From positions 1 to 8,493 of the forward strand of contig JAPOOY010000296.1 of assembly GCA_026713205.1 (NCBI GenBank): 8,493 nt of DNA, read 5' to 3'. Below, piece after piece: positions 1 through 5,870 of the stretch. The first letter of the stretch is position 1, and every line of letters begins with the position of its first letter. Source of the stretch: Bdellovibrionales bacterium. GTDB lineage: Bacteria > Bdellovibrionota > Bdellovibrionia > Bdellovibrionales > UBA1609. The position numbers were made by a program, and so were the translations under genes. The notes beneath the pieces are model-generated. The model saw only the letters and a program-made list of their open reading frames with translations, had not been told where the DNA came from and made no database searches.

Positions 1-66
1 AATTAAAAAAAGAACAGAAAGTGGAAACTGTGGGAGGAACAGGCTTAGATAGTTTCTATCGTGTTC
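1..66 (+). repeat. Tandem in-gene repeat, copy 1 (partial at left edge)
   Basis: Nt 1-66 match nt 226-288 almost base for base (both open AATTAAAAAAAGAACAGAAA) and encode LKKEQKVETVG...SFYRV/I. The offset is 225 nt at the start and 222 nt at the end, because one codon differs in the wing. This indicates a recent in-frame duplication of a module of about 75 residues. Confidence 0.85.
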
Positions 67-296
67 TTGAGGAAGGAGATGATCCTCCTCTTGGTTGGGA
101 GGAACAGAAAAAACAGAGAAAAGAGAAGATCCTCGCTTTGATTAGAGACAATGAGCGTATGACAAGACAAAAACTAATTAAACTCACAGGTTGGTCAGAA
201 GGCATAATAGATCCTATAATTTCCGAATTAAAAAAAGAACAGAAAGTGGAAACGGTGGGGAGAACTTATAATAGTTTCTATCGTATTCCTAAATAA
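1..296 (+). CDS. C-terminal part of a protein with tandem winged-helix modules (5' end off-window)
   Basis: The reading frame is open from nt 3 at the left edge to the TAA at 294-296, so only the C-terminus is visible. An apparent GTG start at 21 lies inside a repeated module (LKKEQKVETVG) and is not the true start. The last complete module runs from about QRKEKILALIRDN, through a helix-turn-helix (MTRQKLIKLTGWSEGIIDPIISELKK), to a wing (VETVGRTYNSFYRIPK). The end of a preceding, nearly identical module is visible at nt 1-66. Arrays of this kind usually bind DNA or serve as C-terminal regulatory domains, but the catalytic or effector part, if any, lies upstream. No function is assigned. It converges on the AbiE pair, with a 273-nt gap between them. 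The wHTH call is by pattern recognition. Confidence 0.7.
   Translation, partial: LKKEQKVETVGGTGLDSFYRVLEEGDDPPLGWEEQKKQRKEKILALIRDNERMTRQKLIKLTGWSEGIIDPIISELKKEQKVETVGRTYNSFYRIPK
226..288 (+). repeat. Tandem in-gene repeat, copy 2
   Basis: This is the second copy of the duplicated wHTH C-terminal segment and partners nt 1-66. Most differences fall in the wing loop (GGTGLD versus GRTYN), while the helix-coding stretch is nearly identical. Confidence 0.85.
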
Positions 297-569
297 AATG
301 TAATAGTCATAATTAATCTAACAACTGTTTTAACAAATGAAAATATAATGAGGTTCTTTTACCATCCTAAAAAAACAAAAGCAGTAGGTTTTTCTTGTTT
401 GCAGCCACCAATCAAATCCAATGACAATCCACTTCCTATTTATTTTTTGAAAAACTCAAAATTCAAACTGAAGAGATGTGAATGACTTTCTTACGCCTGG
501 GAAGTATAATCTATATATTTGTCATGAATTGATAACAGCTTATAGCCTTTATTAACCATTAAAGGATTT
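297..569. other. AT-rich convergent intergenic region
   Basis: This gap lies between the 3' ends of the wHTH gene and the AbiEii toxin gene. I see no convincing gene or intrinsic terminator. Weak candidates are an AT-only pairing around 366-402 and a small CCTTTA/TAAAGG dyad at 547-565 just past the toxin stop. Neither has a GC-rich stem followed by a T-run. Confidence 0.5.
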
Positions 570-1478
570 TCAATTAAAAAGCTTCTCTTCCAATAATTTG
601 CATTGAAGGTTTCTTTTCTGTGGTGACATTTTTCTGAGATTAAGAATCTTCCACTGAACACCCGGGAGCATTTCAACTCTTTCAAGTCCAAGAAGACTCC
701 AATCGGGATTCAGTTTCTTAAATCCAATTAAGAAATGTTTTTCTTCATCTGTAAGGGCGCCATCTATTGTGCTTATTAAAAGTTCTCTGGCGCTTTTTAA
801 CTCTTCAGGTGTGATTTCCGTATTTACCATTCCCTGAAACTCCTGGATTGTAGTTTCTGAAATATCTTTTAAATTTGGCATAAGTACTTCATGAATAGGT
901 CGTGGACTGGAGATTAAATAGATGAGAAAGGCTTTTCTCACTTCTTCGGTAATACCTTCCTTTTTAAAAAGGTATTTTATATCAAACAAGTCTCTGGGAT
1001 GTTGCCTGCTAAGCGCCGCGATAATTTTTCCGGCAAAGAGGTCAGAAAAATTTAAGCATTTAGCCTCAACCTGTTTATGAAATGTCCTACTAATATATTG
1101 AGAAATAGTTTTTATCTCAGGACTGAAAACAGAGCCTCTAAGAATAAAATTAGGCTCTACTTTTATTTCCGCTGCATTGTTTCTTACAAATAGTCTTACC
1201 TCGTTTTGTGCCTCAAGAGGATGCGAAGGTTTGACTTTAAGATTTAGTTTTTCCAAAGAGAGTTTTATTTCTTTTAAAATTCCATGAATGTTCTGAAAGC
1301 TGGTTTTTCTGTCCTCTATGGGGAGGTAACAAAGATCAATATCAACAGACAGTCTCGGGGCATCTCTATAAAAGAAGTTTATCGCTGTGCCTCCCTTCAA
1401 GGCCAGACGACTGTCCTTCATTACAATGGGTAAAACATCAAGCAATAATTCAACTTGATGTATGTAGTTTTCTCTCAT
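570..1478 (-). CDS. abiEii: AbiEii-family nucleotidyltransferase toxin (type IV toxin-antitoxin)
   Basis: 302 aa. The family consists of nucleotidyltransferase-fold toxins (Pfam AbiEii). Characterised members give bacteriostasis and abortive phage infection, and relatives such as MenT modify tRNA with nucleotides. Visible motifs are KGGTAIN at residues 28-34, SVDIDL at 44-49 with the Asp pair D46/D48, a third acidic strand IKVEPN at 105-110, and LFAGKIIAALSRQHPRDLFDI at about 147-167, giving K151 and the RDLFD motif. The C-terminus (LPGVQWKILNLRKM) is typical, so the protein appears complete. The ATG at 1478 is the first start after an in-frame TGA. An AGAGGA lies 12 nt upstream, a slightly long spacing. 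It is transcribed after the antitoxin gene with a 39-nt gap, consistent with a bicistronic TA operon. The substrate is unknown. Confidence 0.9.
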   Translation of the reverse strand: MRENYIHQVELLLDVLPIVMKDSRLALKGGTAINFFYRDAPRLSVDIDLCYLPIEDRKTSFQNIHGILKEIKLSLEKLNLKVKPSHPLEAQNEVRLFVRNNAAEIKVEPNFILRGSVFSPEIKTISQYISRTFHKQVEAKCLNFSDLFAGKIIAALSRQHPRDLFDIKYLFKKEGITEEVRKAFLIYLISSPRPIHEVLMPNLKDISETTIQEFQGMVNTEITPEELKSARELLISTIDGALTDEEKHFLIGFKKLNPDWSLLGLERVEMLPGVQWKILNLRKMSPQKRNLQCKLLEEKLFN

Positions 1479-1517
1479 CTGCTTTCATTGTCCTCTTTAA
1501 CATAGTTTTTAATTAGA

Positions 1518-2276
1518 TTAATTATCGTATACAGGCACAGTGATATTATAGGTTTTGTCCAATTTTCCGTTTTCGCTTATAACTCTTTTTCCCCGTCCTA
1601 ATTGAATCCGACGAGTATTTAAGCGCTTCATTACAGGTAATGCTAATTTATCGGCCATATAAAGAAAAACCCTTTTAACCTTTATTGAGGAGCAATTTTC
1701 AAGTAGTTTCTGAACGAGAGAGCCTCTTAAATTCAAAAGACCTTCAAAATATCTTTCCAGTGTTTCAAATGAATCTTTTAAGTCAAGATGATTTATCATT
1801 TCCATAATAGCCCGCTCCCTTGTGGATAAGGTAAAATGAAACTTTGATTTATTGTACTTCATAAGACCTACATCAGATGGAAATAGAGAGGAAGTTTTAA
1901 AATGAAACATCACTCCCCAATTATTCTGTGTTAGCCAGATAGGAACTCTCATTTTCTCTCTTTTTACTATATGTACAGGAGCTTTCTTTCCTATTTTTAC
2001 AAAGTGCCCTGAACCCTGTAATTCAAGAGCTGTCTGGCTGGCAACATGAAAGGGGAGCTGTAGCTCTTTTTGAACGGTAAATAAAGCCGCCTGCCAGTTT
2101 AGCTTGTCTTTGGCTTTTATATAAGCTCCACCGCCGAGTTTTTGGATGAGCTTACTTTTTAGGCATTGATGCACGGATTGAGGGCTGATGCCATGAGATT
2201 CAAACCAAGCATGGGTATGAACGGCTTCATCCTGCCAATTCAGGAACAGCCGGTCTTTTATAGGTCTTTTCTTCAT
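1518..2276 (-). CDS. abiEi: AbiEi-family antitoxin / transcriptional repressor
   Basis: 252 aa. AbiEi antitoxins neutralise the cognate AbiEii toxin without stable binding (type IV) and repress their own operon through an N-terminal winged helix. Here the N-terminal 15-60 region resembles a wHTH ending in LGGGAYIKAKDKLNWQAAL. The following block (residues 73-105, including HVASQTALELQGSGHFV) and STRERAIMEMI at 151-161 match the AbiEi_3-type C-terminal domain. The C-terminus is basic (NTRRIQLGRGKRVI), which suits DNA or RNA contact. The ATG at 2276 is preceded by a strong Shine-Dalgarno AAAGGAGG at the correct spacing. It is the first gene of the pair, as expected for a TA operon. A 17-bp dyad lies 75-91 nt upstream. 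Confidence 0.88.
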   Translation of the reverse strand: MKKRPIKDRLFLNWQDEAVHTHAWFESHGISPQSVHQCLKSKLIQKLGGGAYIKAKDKLNWQAALFTVQKELQLPFHVASQTALELQGSGHFVKIGKKAPVHIVKREKMRVPIWLTQNNWGVMFHFKTSSLFPSDVGLMKYNKSKFHFTLSTRERAIMEMINHLDLKDSFETLERYFEGLLNLRGSLVQKLLENCSSIKVKRVFLYMADKLALPVMKRLNTRRIQLGRGKRVISENGKLDKTYNITVPVYDN

Positions 2277-2350
2277 AGCTCCCTCCTTTGGTTTAAAAAT
2301 ATCACAATAAATAAATGAATGAAATATAAAATGAAGAAAAAATAAACTTT

Positions 2351-2367
2351 TTATTGATTGTCGATAA
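2351..2367. promoter_or_regulatory. 17-bp dyad, candidate AbiEi operator
   Basis: TTATTGA-TTG-TCGATAA is an inverted repeat with one mismatch (T/C), 75-91 nt upstream of the abiEi start and in the divergent gap shared with the nucleotidyltransferase gene at 2494. AbiEi proteins are known to autoregulate by binding inverted repeats near their promoter. Linking this dyad to that role is inference. No clear sigma70 promoter for the abiE operon could be identified around it. Confidence 0.35.
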
Positions 2368-2428
2368 AATATAAGGGGTTTTATTTTAATTGAGATAGGC
2401 TATACACTTCCTTATTTTTTATGAAGTC

Positions 2429-2457
2429 CTGACAATATTTATATGCAATAATAAAAT
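2429..2457 (+). promoter_or_regulatory. Sigma70-like promoter for the DUF6036-like gene
   Basis: CTGACA at 2429-2434 (5/6 to the -35 consensus), a 17-nt spacer, and TAAAAT at 2452-2457 (5/6 to the -10 consensus). The expected transcription start is near 2464, about 30 nt before the GTG at 2494. Confidence 0.6.
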
Positions 2458-2493
2458 GCTTGATAATTACATATATAGGCTTACAATGAAGTT

Positions 2494-2826
2494 GTGATTG
2501 ACAGAAAGAATATTCATAATCTTTTTGTTCAGATTGATGAGCATCTTGAGAAAAGAGATGAAAAATACGAACTGACTGTTTTTGGAAGTGGAGCTTTACT
2601 GATGCAGGGTATCTGTCGTCCTGAGCGTACTACTATGGACATTGATCTGGTTGAACCAAAGATGAACCTCACCCTTCAGCTTATTGCCTCTGAAATTGCG
2701 GAAAAATACGGAATGGACATGAAATGGCTCAACAGCGCCGGACATATTTTTTCAAGAAATTTCCCTAATAACTGGAAGAATCGGACAAAGTTAATTTTTA
2801 ATAGAAAAGATATTTATAAACTTTAA
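2494..2826 (+). CDS. Truncated nucleotidyltransferase-fold protein, DUF6036-like
   Basis: 110 aa. LTVFGSGALLMQG at residues 27-39 and RTTMDIDLVEP at 45-55 form the G-S/G and D-x-D core of a minimal nucleotidyltransferase fold, and FPNNWKNRTKLIF at 90-102 matches the next block of DUF6036-type proteins. Family members usually run on with a ‘sREDL…K…R.KD..DL’ helix region. Here a stop follows after NRKDIYKL, so the C-terminal part is missing. The next 59 nt before the bioA stop hold no recognisable continuation. The start is probably the GTG at 2494: a TAG lies in frame at 2476-2478, and the nearby ATG at 2486 hits TGA after three codons. There is no good Shine-Dalgarno. It may be a decaying remnant, or a short stand-alone form. 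It diverges from the AbiE pair and could belong to the same defence or TA islet. Confidence 0.6.
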   Translation: MIDRKNIHNLFVQIDEHLEKRDEKYELTVFGSGALLMQGICRPERTTMDIDLVEPKMNLTLQLIASEIAEKYGMDMKWLNSAGHIFSRNFPNNWKNRTKLIFNRKDIYKL

Positions 2827-2885
2827 GAAATAAATACAGAGAGCAATTTTTTAAACTAAAAAAATCCGATTATTAAAATAAACAA

Positions 2886-4142
2886 CTAAAAAATAAGCTC
2901 TTCTATAACATCCCAAACCTTATGCAATTCTTTAAAAGTGATGGAATAGGGAGGTAAAATATAGAGAACATCCCCTAAAGGTCTTAGAAAAACCCCTTTC
3001 TCCAAAGCTTTTTTAGTCCAAAGCTCTGCCTGGGGAGCAGACCAACCCTTAGAACTCTTTTGCTCCACAGCGGCCACTAATCCCTTCCATCTCACATCCT
3101 GCACATGATTTTGAATCCGACTCCCTCTCTCTTTGTGAAGGTCCTCTATGGCTTTCCATTTTTTTTCAATGGCCTGCTTATGTTTTTTGAGTTTTTTCAA
3201 ATTCCCACAAGCGGCGGCACAGGCCACAGGATTCCCTGTAAAACTGTGTCCATGAAATAAACTTTTCTCTTTTTTATCAGAAAGAAAGCTTTGATAAACC
3301 TCTTCACCACACACAGTAAGGGCCAAAGGAAGAAATCCTCCGGTGAGCCCTTTGGCGAGACAGAGAATATCCGGCACAACATCCAACTGCTGAAAAGCGA
3401 AAAGGGAACCGGTCCGCCCGAAGCCTGTCATCACCTCATCAAAGATAAGATAAGCCCCGGCTTCCTGAGTGAGTCGGCAAATATGGCTCAAGGCTTTTTC
3501 AGGCCATATAATCATACCACCTGCTCCCTGAATAAAAGGCTCAATAATAACAGCGGCAAGAGTCTTATGATGCCGCTCCAGTTTTCTTTCAAAATCCTGA
3601 TAGAAGTTTTTTGGTTCCTCCGTGCTAAAATGCCCCTGTTCCGCCACAAGAGGGGAAAACAATAAGGGCTTATAAGGTTTGTTAAAAAGACTCGGGCCAC
3701 TTACACTCATGGCGCCGGCCGTATCTCCATGATAGGAGTGACGAAAAGTCAAAAACCGTTTTTTTTCCGAAAAACCCCTTTGCTCCTGACTTTGGAGAGC
3801 CATTTTGAGAGCCACTTCCACGGAAGTGGAGCCATCATCGGAAAAAAACATTCTCTGAAGATTGGACGGAAGCAGATCGGATAACTCCTGAATCAGAGTT
3901 TGAGCCGGAGCATGGGTAAAATTTGCAAACAAAACCTGATCTAAATTTTCAGACTGTTTTTGGATGGCTTTGACAATCCAGGGATCACAGTGTCCGTGGG
4001 TAATCACCCACCAGGAGGAAATGGCATCTATAATCTCCTCCCCTGTTTCTAAGGTAAGTCTTGCTTTTTTCGCTTGAGAAACCAGGGGAAGATGGGCCGG
4101 GGCCATTTTCATCTGCGTAAAGGGCAGCCAAATGTGTTTCAT
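2886..4142 (-). CDS. bioA: Adenosylmethionine-8-amino-7-oxononanoate aminotransferase (DAPA synthase)
   Basis: 418 aa, full length for the family. It transfers the amino group of S-adenosylmethionine to 8-amino-7-oxononanoate (KAPA), giving 7,8-diaminopelargonic acid, the penultimate intermediate before dethiobiotin in biotin synthesis. It is cytosolic and PLP-dependent (fold type I, class III). Landmarks are IWLPFTQM at the N-terminus, SSWW at 42-45 (substrate pocket), DDGSTSVEVALKMA at 102-115 (PLP phosphate site), HSYHGDT at 135-141, FDEVMTGFGRTG at 234-245 with PLP-pyridine Asp D235, LAKGLTGG at 262-269 with Schiff-base lysine K264, HSFTGNP at 299-305, and LRPLGDVLYILPPY at 386-399 with the carboxylate-binding Arg. 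AAAGGA lies about 10 nt before the ATG. No other bio gene is in the window, so it is not in a visible biotin operon. Its 3' end converges on the truncated nucleotidyltransferase gene. Confidence 0.97.
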   Translation of the reverse strand: MKHIWLPFTQMKMAPAHLPLVSQAKKARLTLETGEEIIDAISSWWVITHGHCDPWIVKAIQKQSENLDQVLFANFTHAPAQTLIQELSDLLPSNLQRMFFSDDGSTSVEVALKMALQSQEQRGFSEKKRFLTFRHSYHGDTAGAMSVSGPSLFNKPYKPLLFSPLVAEQGHFSTEEPKNFYQDFERKLERHHKTLAAVIIEPFIQGAGGMIIWPEKALSHICRLTQEAGAYLIFDEVMTGFGRTGSLFAFQQLDVVPDILCLAKGLTGGFLPLALTVCGEEVYQSFLSDKKEKSLFHGHSFTGNPVACAAACGNLKKLKKHKQAIEKKWKAIEDLHKERGSRIQNHVQDVRWKGLVAAVEQKSSKGWSAPQAELWTKKALEKGVFLRPLGDVLYILPPYSITFKELHKVWDVIEELIF

Positions 4143-4173
4143 TTTTCGTCAATCCTTTATTAAAAATAATTTG

Positions 4174-4193
4174 ATTATATCCCTGGAATTATA
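4174..4193 (-). promoter_or_regulatory. Possible bioA -10 elements
   Basis: On the minus strand, TATAAT occurs at 4179-4174 and again at 4193-4188, 32 and 46 nt before the bioA ATG. The distal copy overlaps the end of the palindromic repeat at 4190-4243. No convincing -35 hexamer sits at 17 nt from either, and no BirA-type operator is visible. Confidence 0.3.
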
Positions 4194-4243
4194 CCGATCG
4201 TTTTTGAAAATTCATGAATTAAATTTAAAACACGATGAGTATA
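4190..4243. repeat. 54-bp palindromic repeat, minimal copy of the TATAC-ended family
   Basis: The left arm TATACCGATCGTTTTTGAAA (4190-4209) pairs with 4224-4243, whose reverse complement TATACTCATCGTGTTTTAAA matches at 16 of 20 positions. The centre contains ATTCATGAAT. The arm end resembles those of the larger elements at 5392 and 6093, so this looks like an internally deleted member of the same family. Confidence 0.7.
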
Positions 4244-4359
4244 AATTTTAAGGTTTTCTGTTGAGATGTAATGTGTCCTTCGTTTTCATTCTTCCAGAAA
4301 ACCACAAATCCAAACCGCATTTTAGCTTAACCTGTCTTAAATAGATACAGTCAGATACT

Positions 4360-4525
4360 CTAGGGTGTGTCCTCATAAGGTTTTTTATAAGAATTTCATT
4401 ACCAAAAAGAGCTTTAATTCCTATTTTAGTCTAAATAAATACAGTTATTAGTCAGGCTTTTGCTTAGCTTGGTCTGGGTAAAAGTGAAGTATGGGCGCTT
4501 ATTTTCTTATGAGGACACGCCTTAG
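4360..4525. mobile_element. Probable MITE with IS5-like ends (158 bp plus flanks)
   Basis: The terminal inverted repeat GGTGTGTCCTCATAAG (from 4364) matches the reverse complement of the segment ending at 4521 (GGCGTGTCCTCATAAG), at 15 of 16 positions. The flanks are CTAG (4360-4363) and TTAG (4522-4525), consistent with a degenerate 4-bp YTAR target duplication as made by IS5-family elements. The interior holds no transposase, so it would be non-autonomous and moved in trans. The family assignment is inferred from the target and end style only. Confidence 0.6.
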
Positions 4526-4540
4526 TGAACCTTATATAAT
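4512..4540 (+). promoter_or_regulatory. Candidate promoter for the lipoprotein gene
   Basis: A perfect -10 TATAAT lies at 4535-4540. The hexamer AGGACA 17 nt upstream (4512-4517) keeps the GACA part of a -35 box and lies inside the right inverted repeat of the MITE. The expected start near 4547 would give a leader of about 97 nt. The -10 is good and the -35 is weak. Confidence 0.45.
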
Positions 4541-4571
4541 CCCCTTCATCAGAACTTTTACGAAAACCTGG

Positions 4572-4618
4572 ACTTAAGGCTTAAGTTTTCTGATTAATAC
4601 CCCGAAAAGACAGGTATT
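4572..4618 (+). promoter_or_regulatory. Two dyads in the lipoprotein 5' leader
   Basis: ACTTAAG-G-CTTAAGT (4572-4586) is a perfect 7-bp dyad. AATACC (4596-4601) and GGTATT (4613-4618) form a 6-bp stem with an 11-nt loop, 15 nt before the Shine-Dalgarno. They could be an operator and a leader hairpin. No known riboswitch is recognised. Confidence 0.35.
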
Positions 4619-4643
4619 ACGCCCACTTAAACGGAGGTAGAAC

Positions 4644-5309
4644 ATGAAATGGTTTAGCGCGCTGATAGGTTTATTATTTATTGTAGGATGTCAAAATAAT
4701 TCTGAAGCTCCTGTCTCCCCTATTGAAGACAGCGCTTGGCTTGCAGGGAATCATATATCCTCAGATTCACAGGCTCCCAATCTTCAAAGAGATTTAGCCG
4801 CTTTAGCCTCCGCATCTGCCTCTGCAAAGGCAACAGCAAAAGTGGATAACTCACAGTCCACAGCACATGAAAAAGTAACAAAAACATTTAATCTGGGGCA
4901 AAACAGCTCTACAGAAATAAATGTTCGTGTAAAAGTAAAAGTTAAAACAAAAACTGTGACACGCTGGACGGAAGAAATTTCAACGAAGGCAGAGGAGGTT
5001 GTAGAACAACCTTGTGAAACCTGTCAGGAAAAAGTGGCAGAGGAGCCTTGTAATGAATGTCAGGAAGAAACCCATATAGAACACATGGCGGAAGAGGAAA
5101 CATCCTGTCCTTGTGGATATGAAACGGAATATCAAGCAGAATGGATTCCACCGGATGAAAAACCGTATAAACAGGAAGAAGAATCCTATGAAGACTGCCA
5201 AACAGACTTTTATCAGGCCCATGCCGAAGCCTCAGCTTCAGCCTCAGCTGATTCCTGTCAATGTGAATGTAACTGCCAGACTTCATACCATGCAGGGCTG
5301 ACAGATTGA
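4644..5309 (+). CDS. Cys-rich lipoprotein with Ala/Ser tracts
   Basis: 221 aa, family not recognised. A short signal peptide (MKWFSALIGLLFIVGC) ends in a lipobox (IVGC), so C16 should be lipidated and the protein anchored to a membrane by its N-terminus. After that come an Ala/Ser/Lys tract (ASASASAKATAK, residues 55-66), a V/K/T-rich probable beta segment (INVRVKVKVKTKTVTRW, 92-108), and an acidic Glu-rich stretch with paired cysteines: CETC 124-127, CNEC 136-139, CPC 155-157. A second tract AEASASASAD (194-203) precedes a terminal CQCECNC cluster (205-211). Eleven Cys besides C16 suggest metal binding or disulfides. The GGAGG Shine-Dalgarno at 4633-4637 is optimal. It has its own leader and no visible operon partner. 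Residues about 110-190 look disordered and low-complexity. Confidence 0.8.
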   Translation: MKWFSALIGLLFIVGCQNNSEAPVSPIEDSAWLAGNHISSDSQAPNLQRDLAALASASASAKATAKVDNSQSTAHEKVTKTFNLGQNSSTEINVRVKVKVKTKTVTRWTEEISTKAEEVVEQPCETCQEKVAEEPCNECQEETHIEHMAEEETSCPCGYETEYQAEWIPPDEKPYKQEEESYEDCQTDFYQAHAEASASASADSCQCECNCQTSYHAGLTD

Positions 5310-5322
5310 TCAACTCATTTGT

Positions 5323-5336
5323 TCGGTTTGAATTTT
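5323..5336 (+). repeat. Short intergenic motif copy (TCGGTTTGAATTTT)
   Basis: This lies just after the lipoprotein stop. It matches the CGGTTTGAAATTTT core found in the palindromic elements at 5880, 5392 and 6093, and in stand-alone form at 6103 and 6575. Confidence 0.5.
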
Positions 5337-5366
5337 AAGTTTTTTGTTGATGAGAGAGCTTGCTTT

Positions 5367-5390
5367 ATAAAAACTGACCTAAAAATCAGT
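5367..5390 (-). terminator. Weak intrinsic terminator candidate for grxD transcripts
   Basis: Reading the minus strand, a 5-bp stem ACTGA/TCAGT with an 8-nt loop is followed by TTTTAT. The stem is short and AT-rich, and it lies about 100 nt past the grxD stop, beyond the half-element at 5392-5487. Confidence 0.3.
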
Positions 5391-5391
5391 C

Positions 5392-5487
5392 TATACCGAT
5401 CGTGTTTGAAAATTTCCGGTTTTTATTTAAGAGATATAAGCCCTTTATAACAGATTCTAGGGGCCAAAAATGAGCACGAATTTGACA
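5392..5487 (+). repeat. Solo half-copy of the palindromic element
   Basis: It starts TATACCGATCGTGTTTGAAA and aligns without gaps to the reverse complement of 5998-6093, with about 85 of 96 bases identical by hand count. It stops 4 nt before the grxD stop codon (5492-5494), so the grxD transcript would carry it as 3' UTR. The second half of the hairpin is absent here. Confidence 0.8.
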
Positions 5488-5491
5488 GCCT

Positions 5492-5806
5492 TTAGCTTTT
5501 ATAAGATTCCAAGGTCTTTTCCAACTCACCGGTTTCAAATTGTTCCTGGACAATATCACACCCTCCCACAAACTGCTTTCCCACATAAAGCTGAGGAATG
5601 GTTGGCCAGTTGCTGTATTCTTTAATCCCCTGGCGGACTTCCTCATCGGAAAGAACATCAAAAGTATGATACTTCACTTTTAGAAAATCCAGAATTTGCA
5701 CCACCCTGGCAGAAAAGCCACATTGAGGCATCCCCGGTTCCCCTTTCATAAAAAGCAGAACAGGATGGTTTTCAATCAGTTGAGAAATTGTCTCTTTTGC
5801 GCCCAT
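5492..5806 (-). CDS. grxD: Monothiol CGFS glutaredoxin (Grx4-type)
   Basis: 104 aa from the ATG at 5806. CGFS glutaredoxins bind a [2Fe-2S] cluster as glutathione-bridged dimers or with BolA and deliver Fe-S clusters in the cytosol. The motifs are LLFMKG at 17-22 with glutathione-contacting K21, [10 protein letters not shown] at 27-36 with active Cys C29, the WPTIPQ loop at 67-72 with the cis-Pro, and VGGCD at 80-84. Start choice: beginning at 5806 ([22 protein letters not shown]) reproduces the usual spacing of about 20 residues before MKG. An in-frame ATG at 5842 would add 12 atypical residues and has no Shine-Dalgarno. AGAGGG lies about 18 nt before 5806, so neither start has an ideal ribosome site. 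No BolA partner is in the window. The gene is flanked on both sides by copies of one repeat family in inverted orientation. Confidence 0.95.
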   Translation of the reverse strand: MGAKETISQLIENHPVLLFMKGEPGMPQCGFSARVVQILDFLKVKYHTFDVLSDEEVRQGIKEYSNWPTIPQLYVGKQFVGGCDIVQEQFETGELEKTLESYKS

Positions 5807-5870
5807 AAAACCGAGCCTATAATTCCCTCTTAAAAAATGCAATATAAAAATAGCAGACTTAGAAAGATAC

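Larger units (their letters stand above)
4143..4643. other. 501-nt gene-free region between bioA and the lipoprotein gene
   Basis: No credible coding frame was found. The region holds the bioA leader, a 54-bp palindromic repeat (4190-4243), a 9-bp inverted repeat (GGTTTTCTG 4252-4260 / CAGAAAACC 4295-4303), a probable MITE (4360-4525), a promoter candidate, and two dyads in the lipoprotein leader. The divergent gene arrangement means regulatory signals for both flanking genes lie here. Confidence 0.6.

Noticed and set aside
21..23. GTG as the start of the first gene
   Set aside because: The frame stays open to the left edge, and the codons before it (LKKEQK) repeat the internal module sequence, so the GTG is internal.
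491..691. Minus-strand open frame overlapping the toxin 3' end
   Set aside because: It lies out of frame within the AbiEii C-terminus, which itself matches the family, so there is no sign of a frameshift.
2841..2900. Terminator between bioA and the truncated nucleotidyltransferase gene
   Set aside because: The pairing (GAGC..ATTTTTTA with TAAAAAAT..GCTC) is mostly A/T, has a long loop and extends into bioA codons.
3291..3665. Plus-strand open frame inside bioA
   Set aside because: It overlaps a full-length, motif-complete bioA on the other strand and has no recognisable domain.
4335..4455. Direct repeat CTTAAATAGATACAG / TCTAAATAAATACAG
   Set aside because: It is only 12 of 15 bases in AT-rich DNA, which is compatible with chance.
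4942..5313. Minus-strand open frames (4942-5313, 4980-5222) over the lipoprotein
   Set aside because: They are antisense to a gene with a signal peptide and a perfect Shine-Dalgarno. Their hydrophobic content is the complement of Glu/Lys codons.
5807..5842. ATG at 5842 as grxD start (12 extra residues)
   Set aside because: The extra residues do not resemble family N-termini, no Shine-Dalgarno precedes them, and the start at 5806 gives the usual family length.
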